Source: Hymenolepis diminuta
Lineage: Eukaryota > Platyhelminthes > Cestoda > Cyclophyllidea > Hymenolepididae
Reading direction: 5' to 3'
DNA length: 64,000 nt
NCBI GenBank assembly: GCA_900708905.1
Contig: CAADRB010000079.1
Location: forward strand, 37,962 to 101,961
Below, one piece after another: positions 26,912 through 41,900 of this stretch (its first letter is position 1; the number at the start of each line of letters is the position of its first letter). A model generated the notes under the pieces. It worked only from the letters and a program-made list of their open reading frames with translations, was not told where the DNA came from and ran no database searches. The position numbers and the translations under genes are program-made.

Positions 26912-29900
26912 TCAATATACTGATTGATCAACATTAAATATCTCGCTGCCTATCAAAACTTTGTCAAATAATCTTCCTGATGGCGATTTCTTTAAATGGA
27001 AGTACCTAGATGAAAACACAATAATTAAAAATTACTAAATATTTTGCTTTGGCGCAATTAATATTTTCATTTGTATTTTTTCATCATTCTCAGAGTAACG
27101 ATTAATCTTTACATTGTTTAAGTGAATTAATACGCATTGCGTTATACTGAACATAGTTCAAATTGCATTGTAAGAATCTTTCGCCAGAACAGCGAGGATT
27201 TGTTTTCCTTCTTCTTAAGGGGGATATTGGTGTGAATATCGTAAAGAGAAGTACCAAATTACCCTGCCAATTCATATTTTAGATATTTGGGACTGGTAAT
27301 AAACAGCTTATATCGTTATTACAAGTGAAATCTTGGAAAAAAGACTAAGCATATACATTTAAACTCTAATTATCGTGAGTGGGACATGATAGTTAATAAA
27401 ATATGGGTTTCTTGTTTACGAATACTTAATCAACTACATTAAACTGTCTCAAAATCGATTGATGTATAATTATCACTCGATAAAGATTTTTCCGGGGTCA
27501 ATTTCGCCATGTGCGCAGCGATGTCGGTCAAACTGCAAGTCATTAACAGATAGCAACCTCTTCCCTTTAACCTTTTCCCATAACAAGACTTTCACTATAT
27601 CCGTCGAATCATTTTGGCAGGCATAGCCATTGTTTAATTATAATTGCTCTACCCTCGTCTTCATCACTAATCGAAAGGCGGGACATACCATTGCTAATAG
27701 AATTGCCAATTTCCATTCCTTCCTCATGTTTTGTGGTCTACATCAAAGAAGTTCTTCTAAAGGAACTTACCACCAAGCGAATTAGAAAATCCCCCGTTAG
27801 TCGTCGTCGTAGTCGAATGTGGTAGCAAGGGCATAGTAGCGGTAGCGGCAGTGGTGTCGCCAATCACAGCTTCCGATAGACGATAGGGCACTCGAAAGTT
27901 GGCCAAGTCTGCGGCCGCTGTCTCCCGAGTATCTATTGTCACTGGATCAGACACCCCCAAAAAATGGGACGCTCCAGTTGCTGAACGGGGCTGCGCTGCT
28001 GCGGTTGGTGGTGGGGAGTGGGAGTGTTGGCGTGAGGAGGAGAGCTGGAGAATTCGACGCAGTGGATTCGTCAATTTGGTTGCAAGAGGAGCTACTGAAA
28101 TAGGTGGGTGCTGACGCAGATTCTTACTCGCGGATGACTGACGCTGATGCCGGCTCTCTTTGTGTCTAGAAAAAGGAAAAGGGCAATACAAATTATTTAG
28201 GTTGAAAAAAAAAACAGTTTTTAAGATAAAATAGAGCAATTTGATCGAACTGAAAACCAAAGTGCGGTTACGGAAATACAAACCCATTTAGGTAGGCAGT
28301 GAAGTCACTCGAACACAATTTGGAGGAAAAAATGGTCAGTTTTGTGAATAAAAAATGCAATTTATAATGTCAATTTTAATTTAATTCAACAGACAACCAA
28401 GTGTTGCGGTAAAGTGTACAGCTATCCACAGTATTACGCTACTAATTGTGCAGCCTGAAGATGACTAAATTTCCATCCCAGAGTCATTAAATTACCAGAC
28501 AAAGATAGAGGACAAGAGATTACATGAGTTCATCAAATTGAGTTAATAAAGAAAAAGTTGTGTTTTCAGGGGAGGGTCTATTTGTCATATTTTTAACAGA
28601 TAGTTCATTACCAAAGAGGAAATACGCAAGTCTTCATACATGCGAAGGCAGGACAAAGCTTTCATTCAAGACAAGAAGGGGATGGAGGGATACAAGTGAG
28701 CCGATGTCTTCAACAACTTCTAAACTACTTAATGGTGGTATGCTCTACAGTACTTCATAATAGATAAAAAGAAACCCAAATCAATAATATTAAACTACTT
28801 ACAATTAAATACTGCTGTCCAAGTGGATATATTATTAACGATTCAAATAAGGGCATCAAAATATACAAACGTAAACCTTATGCGAGAACATCAAGTCCGA
28901 ATGTGAAGCAATTGTAGCAAAATGTGGCACGGTAAGACAACTCACCTTCTGCGCTCAGTTGAGGAGAAGGCGAAACCATAGGAAGAAGTTGAGTTTCCTT
29001 CTCCACCCTCTACATCAGAATCGTCACCAAGGAGGTTCATGATGCTCTCAGAGGTTGACCCGGCACCCTGACCACGACGAGATTTCGATGAGGAAGTGGG
29101 GAGACCGTGATAGACTGGCGTCTCGTTAGGAATAAACATGGCTGTGAGAATTGCCAGCAGAGCTAGCAGTGAGCCAAATGCAAATGGGGGACCAGGAAGG
29201 AATGCCTAGTGTGAGGAAAGTAATAGATAGTCAAAAAACCGTTTCGTTAGTATTTGAAACAATTTCCCATTAATTGGAGGCAGAATGAAATATTTAAAAA
29301 GGATGCACTTCCATAAGAAAGGAGTAAAGAATCCGCATTTTCAGTTACAAATCCTCTCCTTCCTTCTGAGCTGTCCTAGCTCTAGCATACCTGAGGAGGA
29401 GGAGAGGGGGAGGAGGCAACCTCGAATATATAAGTGGTCGCCTACTGTTGAAACAGGTGGTGATATAGTATTAAATTATTTATTAAGAAAATTTGACGGC
29501 TAAAATATAGAACGGGATTTTATAAGTATTTCCAAGCACGTTGCTACTGATTTATTCGGTATGGACTAAACTAGCAACCTCGCCAGCCCTATAGAAAAGC
29601 TTAAACTCCAAATAAATTCAGCAGACATCAAGTTGATGTTAACCATTGTGGTAAGATAGTCGCTTCCCCTCATCTCCATACCTTCCTAATACTTTTTGGT
29701 CCACCCCTCAACCTTTCATACATCTTATGGATCTTTATGTCCTTTCATTATAAATCATCTTATTCATACGAAATTCCCAAATAAAGACTTACTTAGACCA
29801 GGCTGTCAATGGCGTGGTGAGGGTTTAAGTGATCTTTTTTACATAAGAGACGCAAATCTCTGCCAGTAATGTGTTGTAAATAATAGGGACAATCTAGAAC

Positions 29901-32900
29901 AGAGCGCACTTACTCGATGAAGGGATTGTAGTTTGGCCTGAAAAGAGTCGTCCACACCCGGAAGGGAAGGTCCATTTGCAAGTGGAATGGGAGCATCGTC
30001 CATCACTGCATCATTCGCGGGACGCGAGTTGAGATTCACCTTGAGCAGGAAGAGGCATGGGTTAGTATTCGATTGCCCTAAGAACATCAATTTCCACCCA
30101 TTATAGCTATTCATTTAACGACAACTTACTGTACTGTGTTTGAATTTAAATTATGCAATTTTACCCTTGTCAACTTGTCTCATTTTTTTACCCTCGGGTT
30201 AAGATTTAAACTAATTAGAATATTAGTCGAAACTACATTTAATTCGCTGTCTTAATCGCCAAGCAGGGACAGTTGTTACGAACAGTAGCTAATCACCACC
30301 TCTTTCTCAAACTTGTGAATATAAGCCTTAATTGTCAACATTTACTGCTCAACTAAATGGGCATCCCTTTGAAATGCTCAAATTAAGAAATAATTTCCGA
30401 TTAAATACTCTCGAGCTGCGCATGATTGACTCTTTCCAGAGTCTGGGTTAATGCGTTTTAGATAGATGGGCAATTTTGTTGGAACCGGTATCAATCAGCA
30501 AGATCTTATTACAATGCGTCCATCGTCACGTCTATCGAAATCCCTGCGTAGGCTCAAATAATATTCAACTCCTCACCCCTACTTTCACAGCTGGATTGTC
30601 ATACCATCTTTAAACATTTTAACTCATCTACCGATTCTGTCCATATTTACCTCCTGATCCGACTCCAACTTCTACCAGTCTCACTTCCCCAGCCAAGTTC
30701 GACTATCAACAGCTCCTCTTACCTTCCGCTAAATCCTTTGCCTCTTACTCTTTGTAACTCTGTGTATAATAAAGACCTTAGTACTTAGATCGCAACAAAC
30801 TGTTAATGTGCAACACGACGCTGTAAGACACGGGTTTTTCAAGCAGGAAATCATTCACTTGAACTTGAAAGCCAATAGCATGCATTTGATTAACAAATCG
30901 ATAAATAATAGAGAGGGTTCAACGACGTGTTAATCCGAGTGATCTTGCGAAATTTGTTTCAACTACTAAAATCACCATCACCTATTGTTGCAGTGATGAA
31001 ATTTGTAGCAATCCGTTTAGAGCTAATCCCGAGATTTGCTCCTTCTCCCATGATGAAAAATTCTAGAATATTGCGATAAAAAGCAAATAAACAAAAACGA
31101 TAATAAAGCCATAAAGCTCACCTGAAAAATGAAGAAAATAAGACCATAGACTGCTGGACCGAGACCCCCGCATAGGCCTCGAATTCCCGTCAAGAGACCC
31201 TGCAATACAGAAGGGAAATAAGAATTTTAGCAATCAAAAAAAGTGATAGTACTACTTATAAACAAGTAAGGAGGCTTCCAACACAGTTCGGGAAGTATTA
31301 AGAGCAAAAACATCCAATATGTCTCAATCAGAGCCTTGACGATAAGAGAATTACAATAACTAACAATATCAACTGAGTTCATAAGGCTTACAGGTCCAGC
31401 GATCAAGTTAATACACGTGATTCAATCGTCCAGGCCATTGAAATGCTAGACTTGTGTGCGAATACGCAATAAATCACAAAATTCTATATTTAGTAATGTT
31501 TATCCTTAAGACTTCATATTCACCTCCCGCTCGGAACATCATCATTTATGAATTTAGAGAGCAGCAAAGAGAGGCAGAAGGTATACACTTGCAATATTAA
31601 ATTATTGACGGTGTTAGTTTTAGAGAATGGTAAGATCGAACGCAAAAAGGACTTAGGTGCAAACTAATATTCATCCCCTTAATTCATACTAAAAATAGAC
31701 CTATATTCTCCTACTGGCGTTAAATGCTATTGAATAAAACTCTATGAGACTGTTTGGATTAGGAAATGCTCCTTTTTTTCAAAATCGCGGCGACTATGTA
31801 GGGTGTTGTATTGGCAGCACTCAATAGAGAAGGAGGTATTGTAACAATTGTAACCTTGAAGTGCTGTTCTGTTGTTTGTGTGTTAAATTGAGAATTCTCC
31901 ACCAAATTTCTGATCTTCTTTAAATACACTGATGGGGGGCAATTGAAATTGCATCAATGAGAAACTGACAACCTTGAGTGAGTCAGCGTGAGCGAAAGGA
32001 ACATAGAGACGGGGCAAATTTATTAATCGGAGTACGCAAATATTGCAATTACATATTTATAAAACAAGACAATATATCGGATAGTAGATATGTCAAAAGA
32101 CGACGCCACTCGCCACAAATTCATTGTGCAAAATTTGGTTTGCTGAGGTCTTCATGAGAATGCACTTTTCGAGTGCTTGCATCGAGTGAGTGTCACGCGT
32201 GTACTCCACATCTCCCCGACAGTGCAGGGTGACAGAAAACGGAAATATTATTATACTGATCGCGATAATAATATAGTGTTTCCACCGAATACTTGGTCGG
32301 ACGTAGATGAAATAGTAATATTACTCTTCAGAGTCTTAATTTTTTTCTCTTTTTTAGTCATTTGAGTAATATACTTCCTCCGACCATTGAACAGTCTGTA
32401 GCTCAAATACAGTAGGACTAGCTGAAAATTCGGAAGCATAACAAGACTGGACAACAGAACAACTTCTATTACATAAACCATGGCAAATATGGAATAAAAG
32501 GCGTATCTGACATCACTTGCTACAGGCCAAAAGAAAGAGAGCGGACTTTCTCAAGCTTTCGTGAAAATGTTGCTTAGAGTAATTAAAACCACAACTCGGA
32601 TTGAAGGTATCTTTGTGGTGATCGATCCAAGTGTTTTCAATAATTCCTACCCCAGGCAGCCACAGATCAAATTTCACCTACCTTCTCATATCTTTGCTCA
32701 TATCATTTGAGCAACGAATGAATATAGACATGTGAAAATGAGTACGTGAGTGGGAACTTCTCTATGTTTAAAATGTCTTTGCTGCCTACTCATGGCTTTA
32801 AGGATAAAAGCATTGATCAAGGTGTCACGACCAATACCTCACCTGAACTACTGATCAACAAGTTCTGAATCTCACGGACAAGAAGTCCTTTAGAAAAGAA

Positions 32901-35900
32901 TATGGATTAGTATGTACCTGGGTGAGACCCTGTTGATCCGACTTGACATGGTTGGAGAGGAAGGCGGAGAGTGCGGGATAGGTAATGCTTCCAAGACCAG
33001 CGATTGAGCCCGCAGTCCAGAGGATCCAGGGAGCGCTGAAAAAGCCCAGGAGAGCCAATTGACAGGCTTCCAACGCCAGACCCACAATGATTGCATGCTT
33101 CTGACCTATACAGGTGATCAGGATTCCCATTCCACAGGTCTAAAATGAAACGAGGAAGAAATTGAATTAGATTATTGTAAATTATAGTGGTTTGATCAGC
33201 CGATCAGTAAAACCACCCACGTTAATTAAACAGCAGTCTATAAAAAGGTCAAATAAGAGTCATTAGTCTAGGACGCTAGAGAAGAACCAGAAAGGAATGT
33301 TAAAATGACTGTTTCAAAGTTATAAGAAGGGAATAAGAGTTGAAATTCACTCAAATAAGTGTGCTTCCAGAAGTATGCCTGCTGCCACTTAAAAAAATTG
33401 TCAAAATTTCATGACAGTGAGATATGGATGAATAAAAATGGAAGTCGGCATCTTCGTAATCACGAAATGTAGGATTTGACTCCAAGGTGATAGGACTCCC
33501 TAAAGCGGGTCTGAAATGGAGTGAGAGGACGGAAGTTAAATGAGATTAGTAAGTGCGATTGTATGATCATCCAAGCAGAATAACAACCCACATTAATCGA
33601 AAATTAGTTTACGAAGATCGTCTAGGTGATTAAAGGAGGTACAGGTGGAGAACGTAGGCAAAGTTTGTTCTATTGTTTTATTTCTGTGTTTTTAAACTAA
33701 GGAGATTCGCCATTAACTTGAAACTTGAAGTAAACGAAAAGTATGAAGCGGAGATCAAATTCCTCAAGAAAAAAGGCAACTTCGTGTTTTGATACGAGTA
33801 TAATGCTTGACTTAAGACGCATTAGGATAATCTTCTAAGCTCCCGTGTGAAATTAGATTAAAATGAGGTTTCCCCCATACTTATGAGGGAAATTATTCAG
33901 AAATCAGTTTACAGAGCTAAATGGATGCGATTTCAGCACACATTTGTGAAGACAGAATCGAACACTCTTCCTTCTACGTGATCTCATGTCACCATTCAGT
34001 CTGCTGCTACTGAAACTGCGCAATACAAAATTGGTGTAATTATAAACTGATTTATTTTTCATAATCACACACTGTAGGCAATTGGTCCAGTTTACAAAAA
34101 AACGCATGCAAAATAGGAATAATGTAATTTAGAGTGATGAAACGATATGAAAAACTAAACAAACTCCATTTCAATGCAGACAAAATGAATGGTAATTTAA
34201 TGCAAGAAGCCAGGGNNNNNNNNNNNGAATAAGAAAAGGTGTTTTAAGAAACACGATTTCAATTGGTAGTAGATAACTCGCCATGCGTATACGAAGAACT
34301 GTTCTTGAGTCAGATTTTTTCCATGACTATCTGTCATGTCTAGACGAGTTTATCGATTCCTCTTTCTCCTATAACTGTCCCGTTTCATTTAAAAGTACTC
34401 ATATTCTCACGTGCGTCCCTGTCCAAGTGACTCATATAAACTGTCTTTGTATTCCCACTCACCTACACGAACACACGCACGACGCGTTTGTGGGTTACCC
34501 TCTCATCTCCTCTCCTTTACCTCTCTCGAATTCTCCCCACAGTTTATTCAATACACGTTAGCCGACGCAACTCTTTGCGTTCTAATTTTTGGAACTGTTG
34601 TTTGTTATTGTTTGCTGCTACCTACAGCCTTAGCTTCCACGATCCGCTTCTGGTTCATTCGTTCCGATAACATACTTGTTAATACATGGGATATGATGAC
34701 TCTTCAAATGCTCCTCAATAATAACTTTCGGACCACGCTTTAATTCACATGCTTACTGGTCCTGGTAGAAGGTTGTCAAAGTGCTGGCGTCAATCAATAC
34801 AGTCAGTCCATTTCTTGCCCTTGAATCAAAAACTTCCTCCTTTATGGATTATGAAACGAGAATGGATAGAAGCCATGTCTTGCTACTGCTCCATTAGGGC
34901 TGCTCACCTGCCCAACTTTCGTCCTTTTTGTGGGGTCGCATTGCTCTCCTTCTGTCCACGTATCCCTACCTTGCCTCTCTAAGATGCACGTCGTTGTCCA
35001 ACACATTCTGACTTCTACTCAAATATAAGTCGTGATAATTAGGAAAAGGCAGATGTTTTCTGTTATCCATTTGCAAGTTTTGTAATTTACATCTACTACA
35101 AATTCAAAATCACCCAGGCAACTTAGTAAGCCTCTCCCATAGTGAAATAGAGGGAAAAGATACTCAGCCCCTTCAAAAATGATGAGAAAATAATAAAACC
35201 ACTAGGAGAAATCAACTGGAAAACACAAAACCTTTTGTCATGATAACATCACGACTCGAAGTGCACAAATAAAATCAGTAAACAAAAAAGGTAGCCGAAT
35301 GATTGAAGCGATCTCAAGCGTCCACCAAACACCGCAGCTGCACAACTAACCAGACAAAATATAATCAAATAGAAGATATTAGAGGGAGAGGTGTAAATGT
35401 TATCTAATACCGACTGAAGACCATTAAAATGAAGAGGGGAATGATGCACCCACCAATTCTTTAAGCCTGTGCAGTTTCAGACGTCACATTTCTTCTGGTG
35501 TCAGATGACTTAGAGCTTGATGATGAAACATATTACAAAAGAATTCAATTCTCCGTTCATGAAAATCTGTCCAATTGTTCCCAACTGTCATGAAAGCTAG
35601 TTTCCAGCCGAAATGAACTCCACAAGTGCCCCGGAGGTATTAGGGACAAAGTAACGCAAATTGTAACTCGAGCTCGAGATATCTTTACACTTTCAAGGTA
35701 GATATATTTTACCTCCCTCCCCATTTGGTGACTGTCATACTTAAAGGTATGCATCTTCATGCTAAAATCGTATTTGTAATACGACCATTAACCGATCACA
35801 TTTCTGTTGATCAAATGGACCTAATATTAGCATTTACTTGTTGGTTTAAGAGCACCTTTAGAAAAACAAAACGAAAGTGTTCACGGTTGAAACTTACAAA

Positions 35901-38900
35901 ACTTTCTTGTCACAAAACTAATAAAAAAAATATTGGCCTAGATTTTATTCTATATATTCTCCGACTTCTATCAACCACTAAATTCGAATTCCAGAGCGAC
36001 TGACTGCAAGCTTTGAACAGGAGGTCTTGATTGACTTCTTCCATTGGTCGGGCTGTTGCTTCCATGACAGAGGAGGATTTGGTGTTATGCGGATGATTAT
36101 TAACTTTGTTTTCAACAACACCTCACCCCACACGTAACAATGGAAAGAAAATAATTCAACTGCGGCTTTTTAGTGCTTTAATGAGATATAGCCAAGTCTT
36201 GTTGGAAGACATAGGGTCTTCCTTCATTGATGACGCTGTCTACCCAAGACGGCTTAACAACAATGATTCGAAGAGTCTCGATATAGGCATCCGCATCTGC
36301 ATCTACACTGACTCTAAAGTCCTGTGGAAAAAGTTGAGGAGTAATGATGCGCCCCTCCCTCACTGACTTTCACAACACCGAAAAACGTGACCGTTAGTGG
36401 AAACTTCATGCGCACGAATAAGAGTTGAGTCCGCCCCCCACATAAACAGTCACCTATCACTTCTTTGGTTGACTTTTTGATTCTAGTGGGAGTTCTTTTT
36501 CGTCGAAGAAAAATCAAAGACATTCCTGTTCTTCTGGGTGTTTCAATTTGTTTTAATAGTGGTTTTACATCCATGAAACGATTCTCTTGAGTTATTTTTG
36601 TCGATATAAGCTGACTCTGCCTAAGAATGTGTGAGGTTTGTATCCGAGGCCTTGTTGAAGAACATTTCTTGTTATTCCTTCAGATACTTGAAGATGTTTG
36701 GTATGATGTGGAGCATTGACATGAGGGGATTTTCATCAATTATGCCATCCCACGCACTCTTCTGATAAACTCAGGTGTTCTGAATGAATCAGCAGGGAGT
36801 TGACGATGATGTTTTCTCTTTTTCGTGGCATCCAATTCATCTCCATTGTTTTCATTCGGCAGCTCCTTTCTATCTTTGCAAACGAATGATCTGGCGACTT
36901 TTGAAAGAATTGTAAAATTTAAATTGCTGTGCTTCGCTTTTATTGACACCATTACAGAGTGTCTTCTCATATCATTGGTTATAGTAGTACCTCCCATGAG
37001 ATCTCCTGTTATTAATAAATCCATTTATCATTATCGGGTTAGTTTAGATTACAAAAATGTAAGTGTCCTCACATACCTTACGCACCCAGTACACATCCAC
37101 TTGATGATATTTAATAGAAAAAGGGAAAATGTCGAAGCTCTGAGCAGAACTCGTAATAGTTAGCTAAGAAATAACCGACCAGCCAATGGACTACTTAAAC
37201 GGAATAAATAAATAAAGGACCGCCGTTTGGGCTACAACTTTTTTCCTTCTACTTCTAATCTATACCGATGACTTCATGTGAAATATAGAAAAATTCAAAC
37301 CTTTGTATAATTGAGACTAACTAGGCTCTGCAGGTGTACACACTAATAACAAGAGATTAAATATTACTGAAAAAACGGACCTGTGCGACACACGAAAAGA
37401 GACCGCAGATTGCAATGAAGAGAGCTACATTTTCCTCAGTGAAGTTCATCACCTGCAAAATAAAAAAGGGTTCCGTTGTTATTATTCAAGTGACATGCAA
37501 AATTTTTTGAAAAGAAAGGAAGTGCAAGAGGAGAACGCTCTGTTTAGCCTACGCATCACTTGTGTTACAAAAATAACCACGAGGTATTCTAAGGAGTATA
37601 GTCTCATGACGATGTCAAAAAGATGAAAGTAACTCAATGGTGACATAGTAAAGGCAACAGGGCCAAGATTCCAGCTAACACGACTACTCTCACTAATAAG
37701 GGTGACAGAAGTACATGTCGGAGATTACGGGTTCAATTGCCATCGGTGCACACCCAACAGTCATCGGAATGACCAACTGCATTAATTAAGTCTAACTAAC
37801 ATGGAGGGCGGTAGAATTCAATTTTCCCACAAGAAAGGCTCTGTAATGCCACTCCTCTATTCAAGAAGAGCGTTAGAAAACGCTATCCTAAGTGGGCAGT
37901 CCACCCCATACAACGAGTGATCTCTTAAGATTCACAAATCAGATTGTAATATGCAGAAAGATTTCATAATTTGGTTATGACTGAAAGCAGTAACAGAGCA
38001 GTAATAGTTTATTTTAACTAGCCGAAAATCTAAACTTGTTATAACTCTGTACCTGTAACTTTTAACGCGGTCAAAGAAAAAAAGGAAGAACAAATAGGTC
38101 AATGTGTTCACGAGAGTTATATAAGTACACATAGTAATTCCATCAGACAATCACTGACCATTGACCACTGTTTGGCATCTTGACGCGTCAGTCCTAGTTT
38201 TTCCCTTAAAATGCAAGAGGATTTTAAGGCGGTATTCAACTATTACCAATTGAGATTACTGAAATTCACCACTGACTGCTCAAATGACAAGGAAGGAAGG
38301 AAGTACAATGAACGTGCTTTGATCCTCCTACGCTTTTAGAGAGCTCTAAGCTCTGAAATCTAAGGAATATTTAACACTTAACGCAATGACCTTCTCCTCA
38401 TTACGGTACCTATTTTAAACATCGGTACGTGCATCAAAGATTATTAATATTAGACTAACACTGAACCTTTTACCACTTCTTGGCATTATTGCAAGGGAAA
38501 TAACGACCAACTGCATTAATAAGAACAAATCAAAAGAACTCTAAAGGGGAACTTGATACACTTTCGCCAACTCAGACCAATGAGTCATAAAATGTGACTT
38601 TAATGTTTAATTCACAAGCCTATTTAAGAAAGCGTTTTCCAAGGCTCATCTTCTTAGATAACCTCAACCATTTCTCCCCGATGGGCATTGAACCCTCGAT
38701 CGGCGATTTTGCAAACGTGAACATTAACCACTGCACCACTAACACACACGAAATGTGATTAATTTGTCGTGTAAAAGCATCCAAAATCAATTTTTTTAAG
38801 AAGCCAGCGATAAATTATCTGGCATGACTCAGACCCAATTAGATGACGACATTCACCAAGAACATTCTATACCAAATGAAGCTGAAAATATTTGAATAAA

Positions 38901-41900
38901 TATTCACCAAAGCACACAAACAGGCAACAAATGTCACGAAGACTCACTAATCGCAGGTAGACGAAAAAACAGGAATATTCACCGGCTTCGGGAAGGTAGG
39001 AGAGGAAAGTCGTCATGCAAACCAACAGCGTCACACGGTCCCGACTGATATGCCGAAGGGCCTACAAGGGAAACAGACTAACACAGTTAATTTTTATTGA
39101 GCATTTTGCAATGAAAGGAAATCCCTCAGAATGCACTAGAGACCTGAGGATTGTTAACTCGAACTTCACTAGCAACAGCCTCTAAAAGGACTGGGAATAC
39201 CTTCTCAATAGACAGTGTAGCAAGCAACTTCACCACGAAGACTGTACTCTCCAATGAGACATATTCAAACTTGATCTCCCAAATATTTAAACTTTGATAT
39301 ACAATGACAATCCACATTTTGAGATACATAATAGAAAATGTAGATGAAATTGACTCTTCAAACGAGGATGTGTGGTAAACCTGTTGGTTACACAATATAA
39401 CACAATAATTACAACCCGTGTCATCCCAAGTAACATGATCTAATCAATCAAAGAGGGCGAGATGAGAGTGATAATGGTGAATATCCCACCGCCATAGATA
39501 TTGCATCATAACCCCGATCGGTATAAATCAACCATATGACGCAAACACGAAGCAGTAAGTGCACCGATTACCCTCGAAAACTCTCCTCTCTCTCCACTTA
39601 CGCAACCGCAAAAATGATAGCAAACACAAGGGTGAGTTGACGACTAACTCCGAGCGAGCTGCACTTAACTTAGAGAATAAACAAGTGAATTTCTTGATCA
39701 CGACCAATACTGCCTGTTGGTAATGAGGATGTTCAAAATATTAAGCCACGTCAATAGAAAGAGGAATAGCGCTCGTTTACAAAAGGGGAATTTTCGATGG
39801 CATAGGGTACAAAGAGCCTATTAATTAGAGAGACCACCGTAAGTATAATGAATGACGTTTCTCTTTTTTCAACATGATTATTGAAATCCAATTCCACAGC
39901 GAACACATTCCACTGATGAGGTGGAATCACCACAATGATATACTGATTACTTAGGGATAATTGAGGCAGGACGGAAATAGTAATTGTTCAGTAAATATAG
40001 ATCAGCTTAGGCGAACACAGCTTATGGGACACTTTTAACTTGAAACCAAAATTTCACTCCTGCTACGCTAAGGCCGTAAGTTATTGAATTACATGTGAGA
40101 TCATTTTACCTTCTCTACCAATGGAAGAAAACGAATTTAAATGGCAAGACAGAGCATTATAATAAAAAAGAGGTTAAAGAAGCATCGAATTCCATGAACG
40201 GATCAGAAAATTTGAATTTTGGAACTTTAACCACCCAATGAGTGAAAATTGTACAACCCGATTTCAAAAATGAAATGCAGAGAAAATATTTAACACTCTG
40301 ACGGCATATTTTCGATTCCATCCCTTAGTTATTTGTTAGACTTTCCGTTAACCGATAATAAAGAGGTTAATTCAACTGCACTTAAGTCAAACACAATTTA
40401 AGCCAATTATTCTCCAAGGAATCAGTAACTCAAGAGACCAGTTTTACTCTGCGTATTAATTGACAGGATGAATATAGAAAGGCAATAAGATGAGAACGGG
40501 ATGGAGGAACATAATCAGGTATCACCACAGCATTAGGAAATCATCACTGAGACAAATTAAAATGAAACAAGAAGTAAAAAAGCTATAAGGCGAGAGAAAA
40601 ACGCCTACATTCAAATTGTAATTTGACTTTGGAGATTAGTGCATAGTGTAGTGTAAATCAGGACGACGTCATGGGCCTCATCTTACTCTTTTAAACACAC
40701 ACTACAATGCATGAATGAGTGCCAGTAGAGAGGAGTTATTAATGAAATAACTATATCACACAATACTTTATTATCTTGAGGGATGATGACATGCAGTTTG
40801 GAAGGTTAGAGACGGCCAAATTTAAAAAAATATCTGAGGTGGCATACATTCTTCAAATTGAATAGAGCATTGAGCTAGTGAAAAATCCTAACTCCATAGA
40901 CCAAAGCTCCTACCTCCCTCCTAAACTTGAGACATTTAAACCTTTGTATCCGCTCCACCATACTACCTTCATAGATAAACAGAACCAACAGGAGGACTTC
41001 AAGCGAGCCTGAAAAAGAAGTTCTGCAAGGAAGGCGCGACTTAAAAACGGGAAGTACCAAAAATATTTTCCCTTGACGAAATAAATATTTTATTTTACAT
41101 TGTCTGCCCAGTATTATAGAAATAATGATTAATCTTTAAATTGTTTAGGTGAACTATTATGATTTGCGCTATAATGTAAACAGCTCGAGTTGAACTGGAA
41201 GAAGTTTTCGTTATAACGAAGAGAATTCGTGTTTCTCCTTTTTCTCTGACTGGAATATCGGCTTGTAGATAGTAAAAGAAATGACACTTTACTTAGACAA
41301 CATGTTTTTTGAGAGTCTTTTATGCAGCCTTTCAGACAACGTCTCAGGGTATTTTCCTACTTCTTCCTGACGAATTCGATCAAAATCAGAGTAAATAATG
41401 TTTACTTTAGATAAGAGATGAAAAGACAAATAGATGCAGAGATATGAATTTAAACTATGTTCACACATGAAGATACAATGGTTTTGTCAGAAAACTTGGC
41501 TTCAAAAAAAATCACGAGTTTACATGTAGCGAGTGAGCTCGCATAATGTCTTTTGTCCCTTTTCAGATGCGAAGAGAGAGCTCCAAGATGCTCCATTTCT
41601 GTAAATAAACAGTACAAAGCAGATAAAATTTAACTCCGTTTAATGAATTTCAATAACATTTGGGTAGATAGAGGAACTCAGAAGCAGGAAACTGTAGATT
41701 ATTTAAGTAAACTGATCAACAAAGGTCTGAATATCTCGACCTTGGCCCCCATGGATAATAATCACAGAAGTGCTTACATGAATTTTCCGTTGAAGACACT
41801 GCATACGCGCAATATTATGTGAGTTAAGAAGGTAATTGTAGAATTTTATGCTGCTGAGTTCACCCTCTCTTCTCAGACACTTGTTGAACTTCCTTTAGAC

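Noticed and set aside
26698..26934. Minus-strand 78-codon ORF downstream of MFSD14
   Set aside because: In the proposed last exon another frame is used and stops at 26912. This ORF overlaps the poly(A) signals and looks like 3' UTR.
14000..38800. Functional tRNA genes at the B-box-like sites
   Set aside because: No complete cloverleaf could be drawn by eye, and the segments carry a common repeated body, so SINE is the better reading.
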